Source: Neoarius graeffei (taxonomy: Eukaryota > Chordata > Actinopteri > Siluriformes > Ariidae). Taken from it: DNA of 64,000 bases. The first letter of the stretch is position 1. Each line of letters opens with the position of its first letter. The translations under genes were made by a program, and so were the position numbers. Of the stretch, positions 55,801 to 57,858 are shown one piece after another. Below the pieces are notes generated by a model, which did not search any database, was not told where the DNA came from, and worked only from the letters and a program-made list of their open reading frames with translations. Where the stretch lies: NCBI RefSeq assembly GCF_027579695.1, contig NC_083572.1:18638421-18702420 (forward strand), read 5' to 3'.

Positions 55801-57247
55801 GGTCAGGACTTTGACTTGGCCATTCCAAAACATTAAATTTATTCTTCTTCAACCATTCTTTGGTAGAACAACTTGTGTGCTTAGGGTTGTTGTCTTGCTG
55901 CATGACCCACCTTCTCTTGAGATTCAGTTCATGGACAGATGTCCTGACATTTTCCTTTAGAATTCGCTGCTATAATTCAGAATTCATTGTTCCATCAATG
56001 ATGGCAAGCCGTCCTGACCCAGATGCAGTAAAACAGGCCCAAATCATGATACTATCACCACCATGTTTCACAGATGGGATAAGGTTCTTATGCTGGAATG
56101 CAGTGTTTTCCTTTCTCCAAACATAACGCCTCTCATTTAAACCAAAATGTTCTATTTTGGTCTCATCCGTCCACAAAGCATTTTTCCAATAGCCTTCTGG
56201 CTTGTCCACATGATCTTTAGCAAACTGCAGATGAGCAGCAATGTTCTTTTTGGACAGCAGTGGCTTTCTCTTTGCAACCCTGCCATGCACACCATTGTTG
56301 TTCAGTGTTCTCCTGATGGTGGACTCATGAACATTAACATTGGCTAATGTGAGACAGGCCTTCAGTTGCTTAGAAGTTACCCTGGGTTCCTTTGTGACCT
56401 CGCCAACTATTACATGCCTTGCTCTTGGAGTGATCTTTGTTGGTAGACCACTTCCTGGGGAAGGTAACAATGGTCTTGAATTTCCTCCATTTGTACACAA
56501 TCTGTCTGACTGTGGATTGGTGGAGTCCAAACTCTTTAGAGATGGTTTTGTAACCTTTTCCAGCCTGATGAGCATCAACAATGCTTTTTCTGAGGTCCTC
56601 AGAAATCTCCTTTGTTCGTGCCATATTACACTTCCACAAACATGTGTTGTGAAGATCAGACTTTGATAGATCCCTGTTCTTTAAATAAAACAGGGTGCCC
56701 ACTCACACCTGATTGTCATCCCACTGATTGAAAACACCTGACTCTAATTTCACCTTCAAATTAACTGCTAATCCTAGAGGTTCACATACTTTTGCCACTC
56801 ACAGATATGTAATATTGGATCATTTTCCTCAATAAGTAAATGGCCAAGTGTAATATTTTTGTCTCATTTGTTTAACTGGGTTCTCTTTATTGACTTTTAG
56901 GACTTGTGTGAAAATCTGATGATGTTTTAGGTCATATTTATGCAGAAATATAGAAAATTTTAAAGGGTTCACAAACTTTCAAGCACCACTGTAGGTGTGT
57001 TGTGGAAGCCGAAATGGGACAAACATGCAGGCTGAATAGGATCTGCATTAAATGGTTTTTCCTGGTGTCTTGTTTCAGGATCACTGCTGTGTGCTTAACA
57101 GTATCGTAGGCTGGGACAGTACAATTGGAAAGTGGGCGAGAGTGGAGGGGACACCGAGCGACCCCAACCCCAATGACCCCTATGCTAAAATTGACAGTGA
57201 GACTCTGTTCAGAGATGGAGGTTTGACTCCATCTATTACAATACTGG
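10261..57247 (+). CDS. gmppa: Mannose-1-phosphate guanylyltransferase alpha (11 exons, 3' end missing)
   Basis: GMPPA is the regulatory partner of GMPPB, the enzyme that makes GDP-mannose from mannose-1-phosphate and GTP in the cytosol for glycosylation. In vertebrates GMPPA is regarded as the GDP-mannose-sensing, non-catalytic subunit. Exons: 10261-10300, 23550-23647, 23953-24056, 36425-36617, 36735-36794, 36902-37032, 54580-54714, 54812-54909, 55005-55051, 55142-55234, 57079-57247. Joined they give 1168 nt, 389 codons plus one base, with every splice site GT-AG and all phases compatible. The start [14 protein letters not shown] is alpha-type rather than beta-type. Residues 1 to about 250 form the nucleotidyltransferase-like domain and about 290-389 the left-handed beta-helix. 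Human GMPPA has 420 residues, so roughly 31 are missing, matching a final exon beyond the window. No disabling change is seen, so the gene looks functional despite huge introns. Confidence 0.97.
10301..10916. other. Proximal intron 1 of gmppa
   Basis: No repeat end or open frame is recognisable here. First-intron regulatory elements are possible, but none can be named from sequence. Confidence 0.4.
10917..11905 (-). repeat. Repeat-flanked unit carrying an unrecognised ORF
   Basis: A sequence containing AAATAAACCTCTTTAG and ending ATGGA(A/G)TTATTCAAA occurs at 10917-10978 and again, same orientation, at 11848-11900. The 10917 copy has an internal extra 15 bp. Between them lies the 244-codon minus-strand frame described separately. 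Direct rather than inverted flanks argue against a simple DNA transposon. The unit could be a retro-inserted gene or part of a larger element. Confidence 0.5.
10989..11723 (-). CDS. Unrecognised 244-aa ORF with one membrane span
   Basis: I do not recognise this protein. It has a polar N-terminal region of about 60 residues with [19 protein letters not shown], a likely membrane helix ([20 protein letters not shown], residues about 63-82), then a region with [19 protein letters not shown] that could be amphipathic, and a His/Cys-rich C-terminus. The last 80 residues may be out-of-frame sequence. An overlapping minus-strand frame at 11698-11898 encodes a hydrophobic leader-like stretch ([17 protein letters not shown]) ending just inside this ORF, so a frameshift may separate signal peptide and body. 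It lies antisense in gmppa intron 1. Long uninterrupted frames are rare in this intron, which suggests it is real or recently inactivated. Confidence 0.4.
   Translation of the reverse strand: MELINWSPNEIDTVFSMRSLGSGEPVCPAGTFAAGYTMDAWERWRVVCLAILSVEDIEDIYLFGTMITGLLLIGLGIALVYRGNQTTVTAVQSPTKLPDMIGVVGKAVGTWTVDIQNFNHKMVVISEQLSALQGIRFSEINLNRMDGMDRYGRAVRTCKDCVWKDQTIHILSTFGALRQNRPWFRPLLRKHFPLKVNAGGHSHSSHSSLTLRGHHFYPQCDKQVCDQHLHGCRSGRLLACAGLF
11906..12263. other. Intron 1 filler with one repeat fragment
   Basis: 12074-12150 (AGCAACCACGTGACAAAA and CCACCATGTTGGATGATATACAAAT) resembles the flank of the exon at 62523-62692 read on the minus strand. Otherwise nothing is recognised. Confidence 0.4.
12278..12817 (-). 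mobile_element. 5'-truncated CR1/L2-like LINE tail
   Basis: Reverse-strand copy of the LINE 3' UTR found in full at 41615. It is flanked by a perfect 14-bp duplication GACAAAATAGAGTA at 12264-12277 and 12818-12831, which fixes its borders to the base. At 540 bp it contains no coding sequence. Confidence 0.92.
12885..14062. mobile_element. DNA transposon with subterminal repeats, family unknown
   Basis: The ends are inverted repeats around GGCTACAATTATCRAC (12892-12907 and, reversed, 14040-14055), probably extending outward to GAGC. The motif TATCGACACC or close variants recurs inside both ends (near 13043, 13070, 13835, 14025), as expected for transposase-binding subterminal repeats. There is no transposase frame. 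I could not fix a target-site duplication, so the superfamily is open. Confidence 0.6.
14260..14660 (-). pseudogene. Coding-like fragments of a transposon protein
   Basis: On the minus strand, about 14540-14430 reads as [20 protein letters not shown] and continues to [10 protein letters not shown], followed by GTGAG, a possible donor. About 14368-14270 reads [20 protein letters not shown]. Basic regions followed by a CQTELT-type segment occur in transposon-encoded DNA-binding proteins of fish, but I cannot name the family. There are frame breaks between the parts. Confidence 0.3.
14882..15514. mobile_element. Palindromic LTR pair around a primer-binding site
   Basis: 14882-15202 is a complete LTR in + orientation (TGCGGCAGC to GCAACA, with CCCTATTTAAGG and an AATAAA signal). 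After one base comes a primer-binding site, TGGTGCTGAATCCCGGGA at 15204-15221. 15222-15514 is the same LTR inverted, lacking about 25 bases of its U5 end. The outer ends are therefore both U3 ends. A perfect 5-bp duplication, ATAGG, sits at 14877-14881 and 15515-15519. The LTR is a relative of the Gmr1-type LTR at 43789. The whole unit appears to have integrated as one molecule. Confidence 0.88.
15520..17160. other. Intron 1 sequence, no supported gene
   Basis: A 99-codon minus-strand frame at 15902-16201 begins [19 protein letters not shown] but matches nothing I know. A 22-bp block (ATGGATTATGAATTATGTTC) is duplicated in tandem near 16476-16530. Confidence 0.35.
17161..17430 (+). repeat. 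5'-truncated SINE, GGATGAATGG-tail subfamily
   Basis: The body matches the SINE at 8994 (TGTGAATGTGAGTGTGAATGG, CCTGTGATGACCTGGCGAC) but the tRNA-like head is missing. The tail GGATAATGGATGAATGGATAA differs from the GAGATAATGAGATG tail of the other copies, pointing to a distinct subfamily. Confidence 0.75.
17431..18597. other. Intron 1 sequence with unclassified repeats
   Basis: 17513-17705 (CCCCCGCTCCGAAGTGGGGG, then GTCCGTCCATCCGT) and 17730-18010 have the look of dispersed repeats, but I cannot classify them. 18430-18560 contains the ATTCTATCCACATTCACTGG terminal sequence also found near 34884 and 57859. Confidence 0.35.
19189..20035. mobile_element. Harbinger-like MITE, 847 bp
   Basis: Terminal inverted repeats GGTGGTGTTTACATTAGACC and the reverse complement are flanked by TTA at 19186-19188 and 20036-20038. 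The empty site CAGCTTTAACAGC is present in sister tandem units near 20955 and 21200, which confirms a 3-bp TTA duplication typical of PIF/Harbinger. No transposase is encoded. Confidence 0.9.
20152..20836. mobile_element. Small non-autonomous hAT element, 685 bp
   Basis: Ends TAGAGGTCTGCGCGGGAC and (reversed) TAGAGCCCTGCACTCCCG are flanked by a perfect 8-bp duplication ATAATAAC at 20144-20151 and 20837-20844. Both ends are dense in CCCGCTCCCGC repeats, which are probably transposase-binding subterminal repeats. There is no coding sequence. Confidence 0.9.
21941..22240 (-). pseudogene. BED-type zinc finger exon of hAT transposase
   Basis: The minus-strand frame ending at 21941 contains RCHMCLP, then [12 protein letters not shown], a C-x2-C...L-x2-H pattern like BED fingers that bind hAT ends. 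It is followed directly by GTAAGT, a consensus donor, so this is an N-terminal exon of the transposase of the surrounding hAT element. The catalytic part was not found, so the element is probably deleted internally. Confidence 0.6.
22799..23169 (-). mobile_element. Full-length tRNA-derived SINE
   Basis: Reverse-strand copy of the SINE at 8994, flanked by a 14-bp duplication CTAGATGAAGAGGT at 22785-22798 and 23170-23183. Head and tail are both complete and it is very similar to the copies at 8994, 31309 and 35540, so it is recent. Confidence 0.92.
23184..23549. other. Distal intron 1 of gmppa
   Basis: AT-rich sequence leading to the exon 2 acceptor TATTTCCAG. No other feature is seen. Confidence 0.6.
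23550..23647 (+). CDS. gmppa: gmppa exon 2
   Basis: Completes Gly14 and encodes [19 protein letters not shown] to HHIEACAK, the nucleotide-binding start of the fold with the conserved PLFPVAG segment. Donor is GTAAGA. Confidence 0.97.
23953..24056 (+). CDS. gmppa: gmppa exon 3
   Basis: Encodes [19 protein letters not shown] to QQELKFSV and two bases of Arg81. The acceptor is CTCCACAG. The donor GTAGGA is weaker than the others but keeps phase. Confidence 0.96.
24312..25285 (-). pseudogene. Tc1-like transposase, heavily broken
   Basis: The start codon at 25285 begins MKT and the stop at 24312-24314 follows VAKGGSTKY. The core motifs are visible in pieces: WSDETKIELFG near 24850, [19 protein letters not shown] near 24720 and [10 protein letters not shown] near 24400. 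Frameshifts and stops separate them. It is unrelated in sequence to the Tc1 copies at 37169 and 55392 beyond the shared fold. Confidence 0.8.
25813..26114. mobile_element. Harbinger-like MITE, 302 bp
   Basis: Ends AGCCTCGGTCACAACCGG and (reversed) AGCCTAAGTCACAACCGG with TAA at 25810-25812 and 26115-26117. The uninterrupted plus copy of the Penelope element (CACCTTAGATGAGC near 28120) is the empty site and confirms the 3-bp duplication. The insertion falls in the Penelope stop codon and happens to regenerate a TAA stop. A second copy lies at 32232. Confidence 0.9.
26114..26950 (-). pseudogene. Penelope-like protein, C-terminal part (minus copy)
   Basis: The frame covers the linker and the GIY-YIG endonuclease, with [20 protein letters not shown] and [14 protein letters not shown], ending DDSMTP. 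The reverse transcriptase core is absent because the copy is 5'-truncated near 27021. It is about 97% identical by eye to the plus copy, so both are young. Confidence 0.85.
27040..28131 (+). pseudogene. Penelope-like RT/GIY-YIG protein, 5'-truncated (plus copy)
   Basis: The open frame starts inside the reverse transcriptase at [10 protein letters not shown] (the YVDD catalytic motif), runs through the thumb and linker, and has the GIY-YIG endonuclease ([20 protein letters not shown], then RRIAQHR) before ending DDSMTP. Penelope-like enzymes nick the target and prime reverse transcription there. The N-terminal half is missing, so it cannot be autonomous. The usual GIY-YIG isoleucine is Phe here (DPYFGET) but Ile in the minus copy. 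Frame integrity over 360 codons shows recent insertion. Confidence 0.88.
28340..29041. other. Intron 3 sequence between elements
   Basis: 28752-28815 (TTCAACACCAGAAGATAAA, TTCGTGCCACCGTGTAA) is repeated in diverged form at 34590-34665, so both belong to one unclassified repeat. Both precede a simple repeat or AT-rich tract. No gene is seen. Confidence 0.45.
28818..28882. repeat. (CCCA)n followed by (CA)n
   Basis: About eight CCCA-type units pass directly into about sixteen CA units. Confidence 0.95.
29050..30333 (-). mobile_element. hAT element with BED-finger remnant, 1.28 kb
   Basis: Ends CAGTGGTTCTCAAACT and (reversed) CAGTGATTCTCAAACT are flanked by a perfect 8-bp duplication ATGTATTC at 29042-29049 and 30334-30341. 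Both ends contain AGTACCAC/GTACCAC repeats. It is an internally deleted copy of a Charlie-like element that keeps only the start and a short middle piece of its transposase. Confidence 0.93.
29258..30032 (-). pseudogene. hAT transposase fragments (BED finger plus middle region)
   Basis: 29649-30032 encodes a BED zinc finger: [20 protein letters not shown] then [12 protein letters not shown], the C-x2-C/H-x4-H DNA-binding unit. 29258-29515 encodes [20 protein letters not shown] and [20 protein letters not shown], the start of the hAT catalytic domain. The rest of the catalytic domain and the dimerisation domain are deleted. The protein resembles ZBED5/FAM200-type sequences, which derive from such transposons. 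Confidence 0.85.
30650..31010 (+). pseudogene. Duplicated exon-like module (NT-x-K-x-TK helix domain)
   Basis: The frame 30768-31004 contains [20 protein letters not shown] then [14 protein letters not shown] and [20 protein letters not shown], followed by GTGAGG, a possible donor. An out-of-frame diverged copy of the same module lies just upstream at 30640-30740. The pattern resembles N-terminal domains of Crypton-derived and ZMYM2/QRICH1-like proteins as I remember them. The assignment is tentative. Confidence 0.4.
31309..31684 (+). mobile_element. Full-length tRNA-derived SINE
   Basis: Head, body and tail as in the copy at 8994. Flanked by a perfect 14-bp duplication ATGTGCAAGTTGAG at 31295-31308 and 31685-31698. 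Confidence 0.92.
31700..32228. other. Intron 3 sequence without recognised features
   Basis: No coding or repeat signature was found apart from short T and A runs. Confidence 0.5.
32232..32548. mobile_element. Harbinger-like MITE, 317 bp
   Basis: Ends AGCCTAGGTCACAACCGG and (reversed) AGCCTCGGTCACAACCGG with TTA at 32229-32231 and 32549-32551. It is the same family as 25813-26114, in opposite relative orientation. GCGCGCTCTCGTGCGTTTC is duplicated in tandem inside (32443-32481). Confidence 0.9.
33008..34218 (-). mobile_element. hAT element, 1.2 kb
   Basis: Ends CACTGGTGTAACGCAAGTA and (reversed) CACTGGCGTAAAGTATAAC, followed inward by G/C-rich GGGCCCCCC runs. A perfect 8-bp duplication CCCTGGAT lies at 33000-33007 and 34219-34226. 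A minus-strand frame (33750-34118) opens [20 protein letters not shown] and may be the start of a ZMYM1-like hAT transposase, but the rest is missing. Confidence 0.88.
34408..34535. repeat. Imperfect inverted repeat (hairpin)
   Basis: GGTATATCAGATATATTCC at 34428 pairs with GGAATATATCTGATATACC near 34492, and the pairing continues outward through CTTTTTTC/GAAAAAAG. The arms are about 45 bp with a spacer of about 40 bp. It may be a small foldback element. Confidence 0.75.
34785..34815. repeat. (CAAA)n microsatellite
   Basis: About eight CAAA units. Confidence 0.9.
34884..35300 (+). repeat. Dispersed repeat with inverted ends and a short exon
   Basis: The ends CCACATTCATTGGATATG and ATCCAGTGAATGTGGATAG are inverted. 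Between them 34980-35094 reads as an exon starting [20 protein letters not shown], containing [16 protein letters not shown], and followed by GTAAGA. A sister copy lies at 57859-58243, where only the KNGIKVFDG end survives before the same donor. The peptide resembles Crypton/ZMYM-type N-terminal helices, but this is uncertain. Confidence 0.5.
35363..35515 (-). mobile_element. 5'-truncated SINE
   Basis: Contains only the 3' half of the SINE and is flanked by a 13-bp duplication GCGTCTCATATGT at 35350-35362 and 35516-35528. It is the first of three neighbouring SINE insertions. Confidence 0.9.
35540..35914 (-). mobile_element. Full-length SINE next to a truncated one
   Basis: Flanked by a 12-bp duplication TATGTACAGTAT at 35528-35539 and 35915-35926. 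Its left duplication begins at the last base of the previous SINE's right duplication. Confidence 0.92.
35950..36206 (+). mobile_element. 5'-truncated SINE, opposite orientation
   Basis: Flanked by a 13-bp duplication ATTTCATAGTAGC at 35937-35949 and 36207-36219. Its tail has five GATGA units. Together with the full-length minus copy it forms a large inverted repeat. Confidence 0.92.
36425..36617 (+). CDS. gmppa: gmppa exon 4
   Basis: Completes Arg81 and encodes [20 protein letters not shown] to CGVILGTT, including the LGTGG nucleotide-binding segment and NADV, the position of the metal-binding Asp in catalytic relatives. Confidence 0.97.
36735..36794 (+). CDS. gmppa: gmppa exon 5
   Basis: Twenty codons, [20 protein letters not shown], in phase 0 at both ends. 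Its introns are only 117 and 107 bp. Confidence 0.95.
36902..37032 (+). CDS. gmppa: gmppa exon 6
   Basis: Encodes [20 protein letters not shown] to FQRNQEDRL and two bases of the next codon. EKP and NCGIYLF are the conserved substrate-pocket segments. Donor is GTAAGT. Confidence 0.97.
37169..38773 (+). mobile_element. Tc1-like transposon, 1.6 kb, plus orientation
   Basis: Long inverted repeats start CAGTGGTGCTTGAAAGTTTG (37171) and the mirrored right end is at 38771, with TA at both edges. It sits 136 bp inside gmppa intron 6. The copy at 55392-56993 is the same family in the opposite orientation. Confidence 0.95.
37538..38551 (+). pseudogene. Tc1-like transposase, two nonsense codons only
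   Basis: The start codon at 37538 opens [20 protein letters not shown]. The N-terminal helix-turn-helix pair includes [10 protein letters not shown]. The core has [20 protein letters not shown] and the E of [10 protein letters not shown] (D,D34E). The frame is 337 codons, the normal length, and is broken only by TGA at codons 148 and 217. Both sit where the sister copy or the family has Trp, so each is explained by one G-to-A change. This is the best preserved Tc1 gene in the window. Confidence 0.93.
39552..39863. repeat. Near-perfect 312-bp palindrome without spacer
   Basis: The arms meet at the centre of ACCGGATCCGGT (39702-39713). Across 156 bp per arm I count two mismatched pairs, near 39603/39812 and 39654/39761. 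Such a structure could extrude as a long hairpin. It may be genuine or an assembly or sequencing foldback artefact. Confidence 0.93.
40055..40336 (-). pseudogene. SWIM/YqaJ-associated N-terminal exon
   Basis: The minus frame has [20 protein letters not shown], then [39 protein letters not shown] and GRHLITAK, followed by GTTTGT, a possible donor. I recall this domain at the N-terminus of multi-copy fish proteins that continue with a SWIM zinc finger and a YqaJ-type exonuclease. Those downstream parts are not present here. There is no ATG at the expected start, so the copy is probably dead. Confidence 0.5.
42893..43788 (-). pseudogene. LINE ORF2, C-terminal part
   Basis: Continues the reverse transcriptase right after the LTR insertion: [10 protein letters not shown], then [11 protein letters not shown] (the YADD active site), [20 protein letters not shown] and the thumb, ending SQAFC. 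It is uninterrupted up to the stop at 42893. Joined across the insertion it matches the frame at 48738-49140 that ends [13 protein letters not shown]. Confidence 0.9.
43789..44102 (-). repeat. 3' LTR of the Gmr1-type element
   Basis: On the minus strand it starts TGTGGCAGCGGGGGCG, has CCCTATTTAGGG as a promoter-like box, AATAAA in GAGCAATAAAACTA as polyadenylation signal, and ends AGCTACA. A G-rich tract (GGCGGTGGGGGTA, 44115-44103) directly before it serves as polypurine tract. Confidence 0.93.
44120..44473 (-). pseudogene. RNase H domain after an in-frame stop
   Basis: This is the same frame as the long gag-pol ORF, separated from it by a single TAG at 44473-44471. It contains [20 protein letters not shown] and [12 protein letters not shown], carrying the Glu and the second Asp of RNase H, while the first Asp ([11 protein letters not shown]) lies before the stop. 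Without readthrough the enzyme would lack RNase H, so this copy is probably not autonomous. Confidence 0.88.
44471..48397 (-). CDS. Gag-Pol polyprotein, Gmr1 domain order
   Basis: I choose the ATG at 48397, just after the primer-binding site; the open frame reaches further into the LTR. Residues about 153-235 ([13 protein letters not shown] to [13 protein letters not shown]) resemble a SCAN domain in gag. Then come a CCHC knuckle [14 protein letters not shown], a protease motif [11 protein letters not shown], the integrase HHCC zinc region ending CTACRECQ, the integrase core ([24 protein letters not shown]), an SH3-like GPFEV segment, and only then the reverse transcriptase with [17 protein letters not shown] and [11 protein letters not shown] motifs and the RNase H start. 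It ends at TAG after GLGAVLS. About 1308 codons are open, so the insertion is young. Confidence 0.95.
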   Translation of the reverse strand: MEHQPSSPMESSPFTDLVHALATAQQSQHQALVTLRKEQERRFDALVLAQQEDRKAFRRLLASAGPTSAPAAGPSPLTLTKMGPQDDPEAFFTLFEQVAEASGWPMEQRAARLLPLLTGEAQLAALQLPADRRLAYADLRRAVLQRVGRTPEQQRQRFRALRMEEVGSPFAFGQQLRDACWRWLRAEDRDAEGIIDQVVLEQFIARLPAGAAEWVQCHRPASLDQAVELAEDHLAAVSAAGQQMSTSLLSSSLSLSLSPPSVSRPRPIPPPRRRGPAPPLPARRTRGALPFLPSVSVSPPPQVSEPQSTGAEGKPGPVCWRCGEPDHLQQQCTAMEVGAVVRIPDAPEAALDRAGAYRIPVSIQGATYQALVDSGCNQTSIRQSLVQNEALGGAQGVKVLCVHGDVHSYPLVSVHIIFRGEKFIVKAAVNPRLTHSLILGTDWPGFRGLMTRLVESGSCQLTGGGPGVVLAGAAVAEPSTSSPRQGEEPPAPPLSIGESLADFPLEQSRDETLRHAFDQVRVIDGQTLPLNATPSFPYFAIMKDRLYRVTQDTQTKERVTQLLIPKSRRELVFQAAHFNPMAGHLGQDKTLAQIMARFYWPGIRGDVRRWCTACRECQLVNPAAIPKAPLRPLPLIETPFERIGMDLVRPLDRSARGYRFILVLVDYATRYPEAVPLHNISARSIAEALFRVISRVGIPKEILTDQGTTFMSRTLRELYGLLGIKPIRTSVYHPQTDGLVERFNRTLKNIIKKFVSEDARNWDKWLEPLLFSVREVPQASTGFSPFELLYGRKPRGILDVLRENWEEGPSQSKNEIQYVMDLRAKLHTLTHLTQENLRQAQERQARLYNKGTRLREFTPGDKVLVLLPTSSSKLIAKWQGPFEVTRRVGDVDYEVRRTDRGGALQIYHLNLLKLWNEEVPVALVSVVPEKAELGPEVQKGNLASRTSPVPCGDHLSPTQLTEVAQLQAEFSDVFSPLPGRTNLIEHHIETPPGVVVRSRPYRLPEHKKKVVREELQAMLEMGIVEESHSDWSSPVVLVPKADGSVRFCVDYRKVNAVSKFDAYPMPRIDELLDRLGTARFYSTLDLTKGYWQIPLTPLSREKTAFSTPFGLHQFVTLPFGLFGAPATFQRLMDRVLRPHATYAAAYLDDIIVYSNDWQQHLQHLRAVLRSLRRAGLTANPKKCAIGRVEVRYLGFHLGNGQVRPQINKTAAIAACPRPKTKKGVRQFLGLAGYYRRFIPNYSDITSPLTDLTKKGAPDPVQWTEQCQRAFSEVKAALCGGPLLHSPDFSLPFMLQTDASDRGLGAVLS
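48401..48417 (-). other. tRNA-Phe primer-binding site
   Basis: TGGTGCCGAAACCCAGG is complementary to the 3' end of tRNA-Phe (GGGTTTCGGCACCA). It starts one base after the 5' LTR, as in the palindromic LTR pair at 15204. Confidence 0.85.
48419..48732 (-). repeat. 5' LTR of the Gmr1-type element
   Basis: Identical in length to the other LTR. The three differences are A for G near 48532, T for C near 48563 and T for C near 48722; in each case the other LTR has a CpG. Confidence 0.93.
48738..50698 (-). pseudogene. LINE ORF2, endonuclease and RT N-terminal part
   Basis: The APE-type endonuclease is at 50698 to about 50030: [53 protein letters not shown] and SDHYLISF. The reverse transcriptase follows with [37 protein letters not shown] and [16 protein letters not shown]. 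One frameshift near 49110-49140 separates the two open frames. The LTR element cuts the gene directly after SLYM. Confidence 0.92.
50918..51832 (-). CDS. LINE ORF1, zinc finger and SGNH esterase
   Basis: ATG at 51832, 304 codons, intact. The N-terminus has paired cysteines (CAECRMFS and FICDKCRLV) like a PHD-type finger, then a coiled-coil stretch [17 protein letters not shown]. The C-terminal half is an SGNH hydrolase-like esterase with VIGDSIIRH (block I), HAGANDIR (block III) and DGIHPT (block V). PHD plus esterase ORF1 proteins are known from CR1-like non-LTR elements. The role is presumably RNA or membrane binding of the particle. Confidence 0.92.
   Translation of the reverse strand: MAHLQLVQCAECRMFSHSSSVTSDSFISFICDKCRLVSSLTEKITVLEARVQALEQVSERENSVVSVGESLDALGGVSNPPTPALEPLQRGKWVTARRHKRRAKATAEARPREHHSSPRHVPDRFALLSDAPTEKPERALVIGDSIIRHVKLAQPLGAPAALVRCIPGAKVPDIAGNLRVLGKHRFSKIVIHAGANDIRLRQSEVTKSNFVEVFKLAKAMSNAVVCSGPIPMRRGDVAYSRLWSLNCWLSRWCSENSVGFIDNWANFEGTAGLLGRDGIHPTREGAALISCSIGHSLRTGLVNF
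52144..53040. other. Own sequence of the outer hAT-like element
   Basis: AT-rich, no coding frame or repeat border is recognised. Confidence 0.4.
53480..53720 (+). repeat. Unclassified dispersed repeat (GGAGGTTATGTTTTCGCC)
   Basis: The sequence ACTTTGTTGGAGGAGGTTATG, GTTTGTTTGTCTGTCTG and GGATTTTAATGAAATTGTGA resembles a repeat I have seen across fish and invertebrate genomes. I cannot name it. Confidence 0.4.
53721..54579. other. Distal intron 6 of gmppa
   Basis: No gene or repeat end was recognised. It includes TTTAAAGGAGAACTGAAGTC near 53900 and TTCAGTTCTCCTTTAAA near 54541, an inverted pair that probably marks a MITE of about 660 bp (53900-54557). Confidence 0.5.
53900..54557. mobile_element. 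Probable MITE with TTTAAAGGAGAACTGAAG ends
   Basis: TTTAAAGGAGAACTGAAG starts at 53900 and its reverse complement (CTTCAGTTCTCCTTTAA) ends at about 54557. The interior has no coding potential. The insertion lies just before gmppa exon 7. Confidence 0.6.
54580..54714 (+). CDS. gmppa: gmppa exon 7
   Basis: Encodes [20 protein letters not shown] to FWSQIKSAG. Acceptor TTTCCACAG, donor GTATGC. It is the end of the nucleotidyltransferase-like domain. Confidence 0.96.
54812..54909 (+). CDS. gmppa: gmppa exon 8
   Basis: Encodes [20 protein letters not shown] to EGGPKI, the linker to the beta-helix. The donor abuts a long ATT repeat. Confidence 0.95.
54910..54950. repeat. (ATT)n/(AAT)n microsatellite at a splice donor
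   Basis: ATT units pass into AAT units, so the tract is self-complementary. It begins inside the exon 8 donor (GTATTATT). Confidence 0.95.
55005..55051 (+). CDS. gmppa: gmppa exon 9
   Basis: Encodes [16 protein letters not shown], the first hexapeptide turn of the left-handed beta-helix. It is 47 nt long with consensus splice sites. Confidence 0.95.
55142..55234 (+). CDS. gmppa: gmppa exon 10
   Basis: Encodes [20 protein letters not shown] to VLHGATLQ, with hexapeptide repeats that build the beta-helix. Confidence 0.97.
55392..56993 (-). mobile_element. Tc1-like transposon, 1.6 kb, minus orientation
   Basis: Same family as 37169-38773, with ends CAGTGGTGCTTGAAAGTTTG and its mirror and TA at 55392-55393 and 56992-56993. 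It makes up almost the whole of gmppa intron 10, whose size without it would be about 240 bp. Confidence 0.95.
55614..56624 (-). pseudogene. Tc1-like transposase, frameshifted
   Basis: Opens [20 protein letters not shown] at 56624 and ends near 55614. A frameshift near 56455 lies in the GRPTK hook between the two DNA-binding helices, and an in-frame stop follows GTMNSEL near 55970. Further changes occur in the C-terminal third. [14 protein letters not shown] retains the Trp that is TGA in the plus-strand sister copy. Confidence 0.9.
57079..57247 (+). CDS. gmppa: gmppa exon 11
   Basis: Encodes [20 protein letters not shown] to LTPSITIL plus one base of the next Gly codon. [14 protein letters not shown] is the alpha-specific C-terminal loop region. 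The next exon was not found in the remaining 6.7 kb. Confidence 0.97.
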
Positions 57248-57317
57248 GTATGTTGTGTTTTTCTTCCTCTTAGCAGCTAAACATACAGATTTTTCAATTT
57301 CAACCAGATCAAAGAAA

Positions 57318-57510
57318 TATCATACATTGCATTACTGGCATTTAGTGGCCGCTCTTATCCAGAGTGAGGTACAACAGCCTGGGGAGCAGTTAAGTGTTAG
57401 GTGCCTTGCTCAAGGGCACTTCAGCCATTCCTGCTGGTCCAGGGAATCGAACTGGTGATGTTTTGGTCCAAAACCTGCCTCTCTAACCATTAAACCATGG
57501 CTTCCCCCAT
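57318..57510 (-). repeat. tRNA-derived SINE with L2-type tail
   Basis: Reverse-orientation relative of the copy at 505-710: GGCATTTAGTGGCCGCTCTTATCC is the tail and GAATCGAACTGGTGATG plus CTCTAACCATTAAACCATGG the tRNA-like head. It is diverged. Confidence 0.6.
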
Positions 57511-57858
57511 TTATATGGCTGCCATCTAAATCTACGATATAAGATGCATCTTTGTCAGTCCATTTATCTGGTCAGTCTCTAATTTATCACTTCATTCATC
57601 AGCAAAACATAACTCAGAAGCTAGCTAGTTTGGTTGCTTTGAGAGATATCCATTCTAACTTGCTATTTTGATGTGTTGCTCTGAGCTATTGCGAGGGTTG
57701 CCAAATATATATTTATTAATGCTTGGGAAATTTCTAATAGTCTTTAAACTGTGGAAATTTCCTTTGTGAGCATGAATTTGTTGGAAGTTGATGGATTTGA
57801 GAATTGTTTTATGGTGAATAAGATTTAAATCACGACTTGATTGAGATATATCAGAAAT

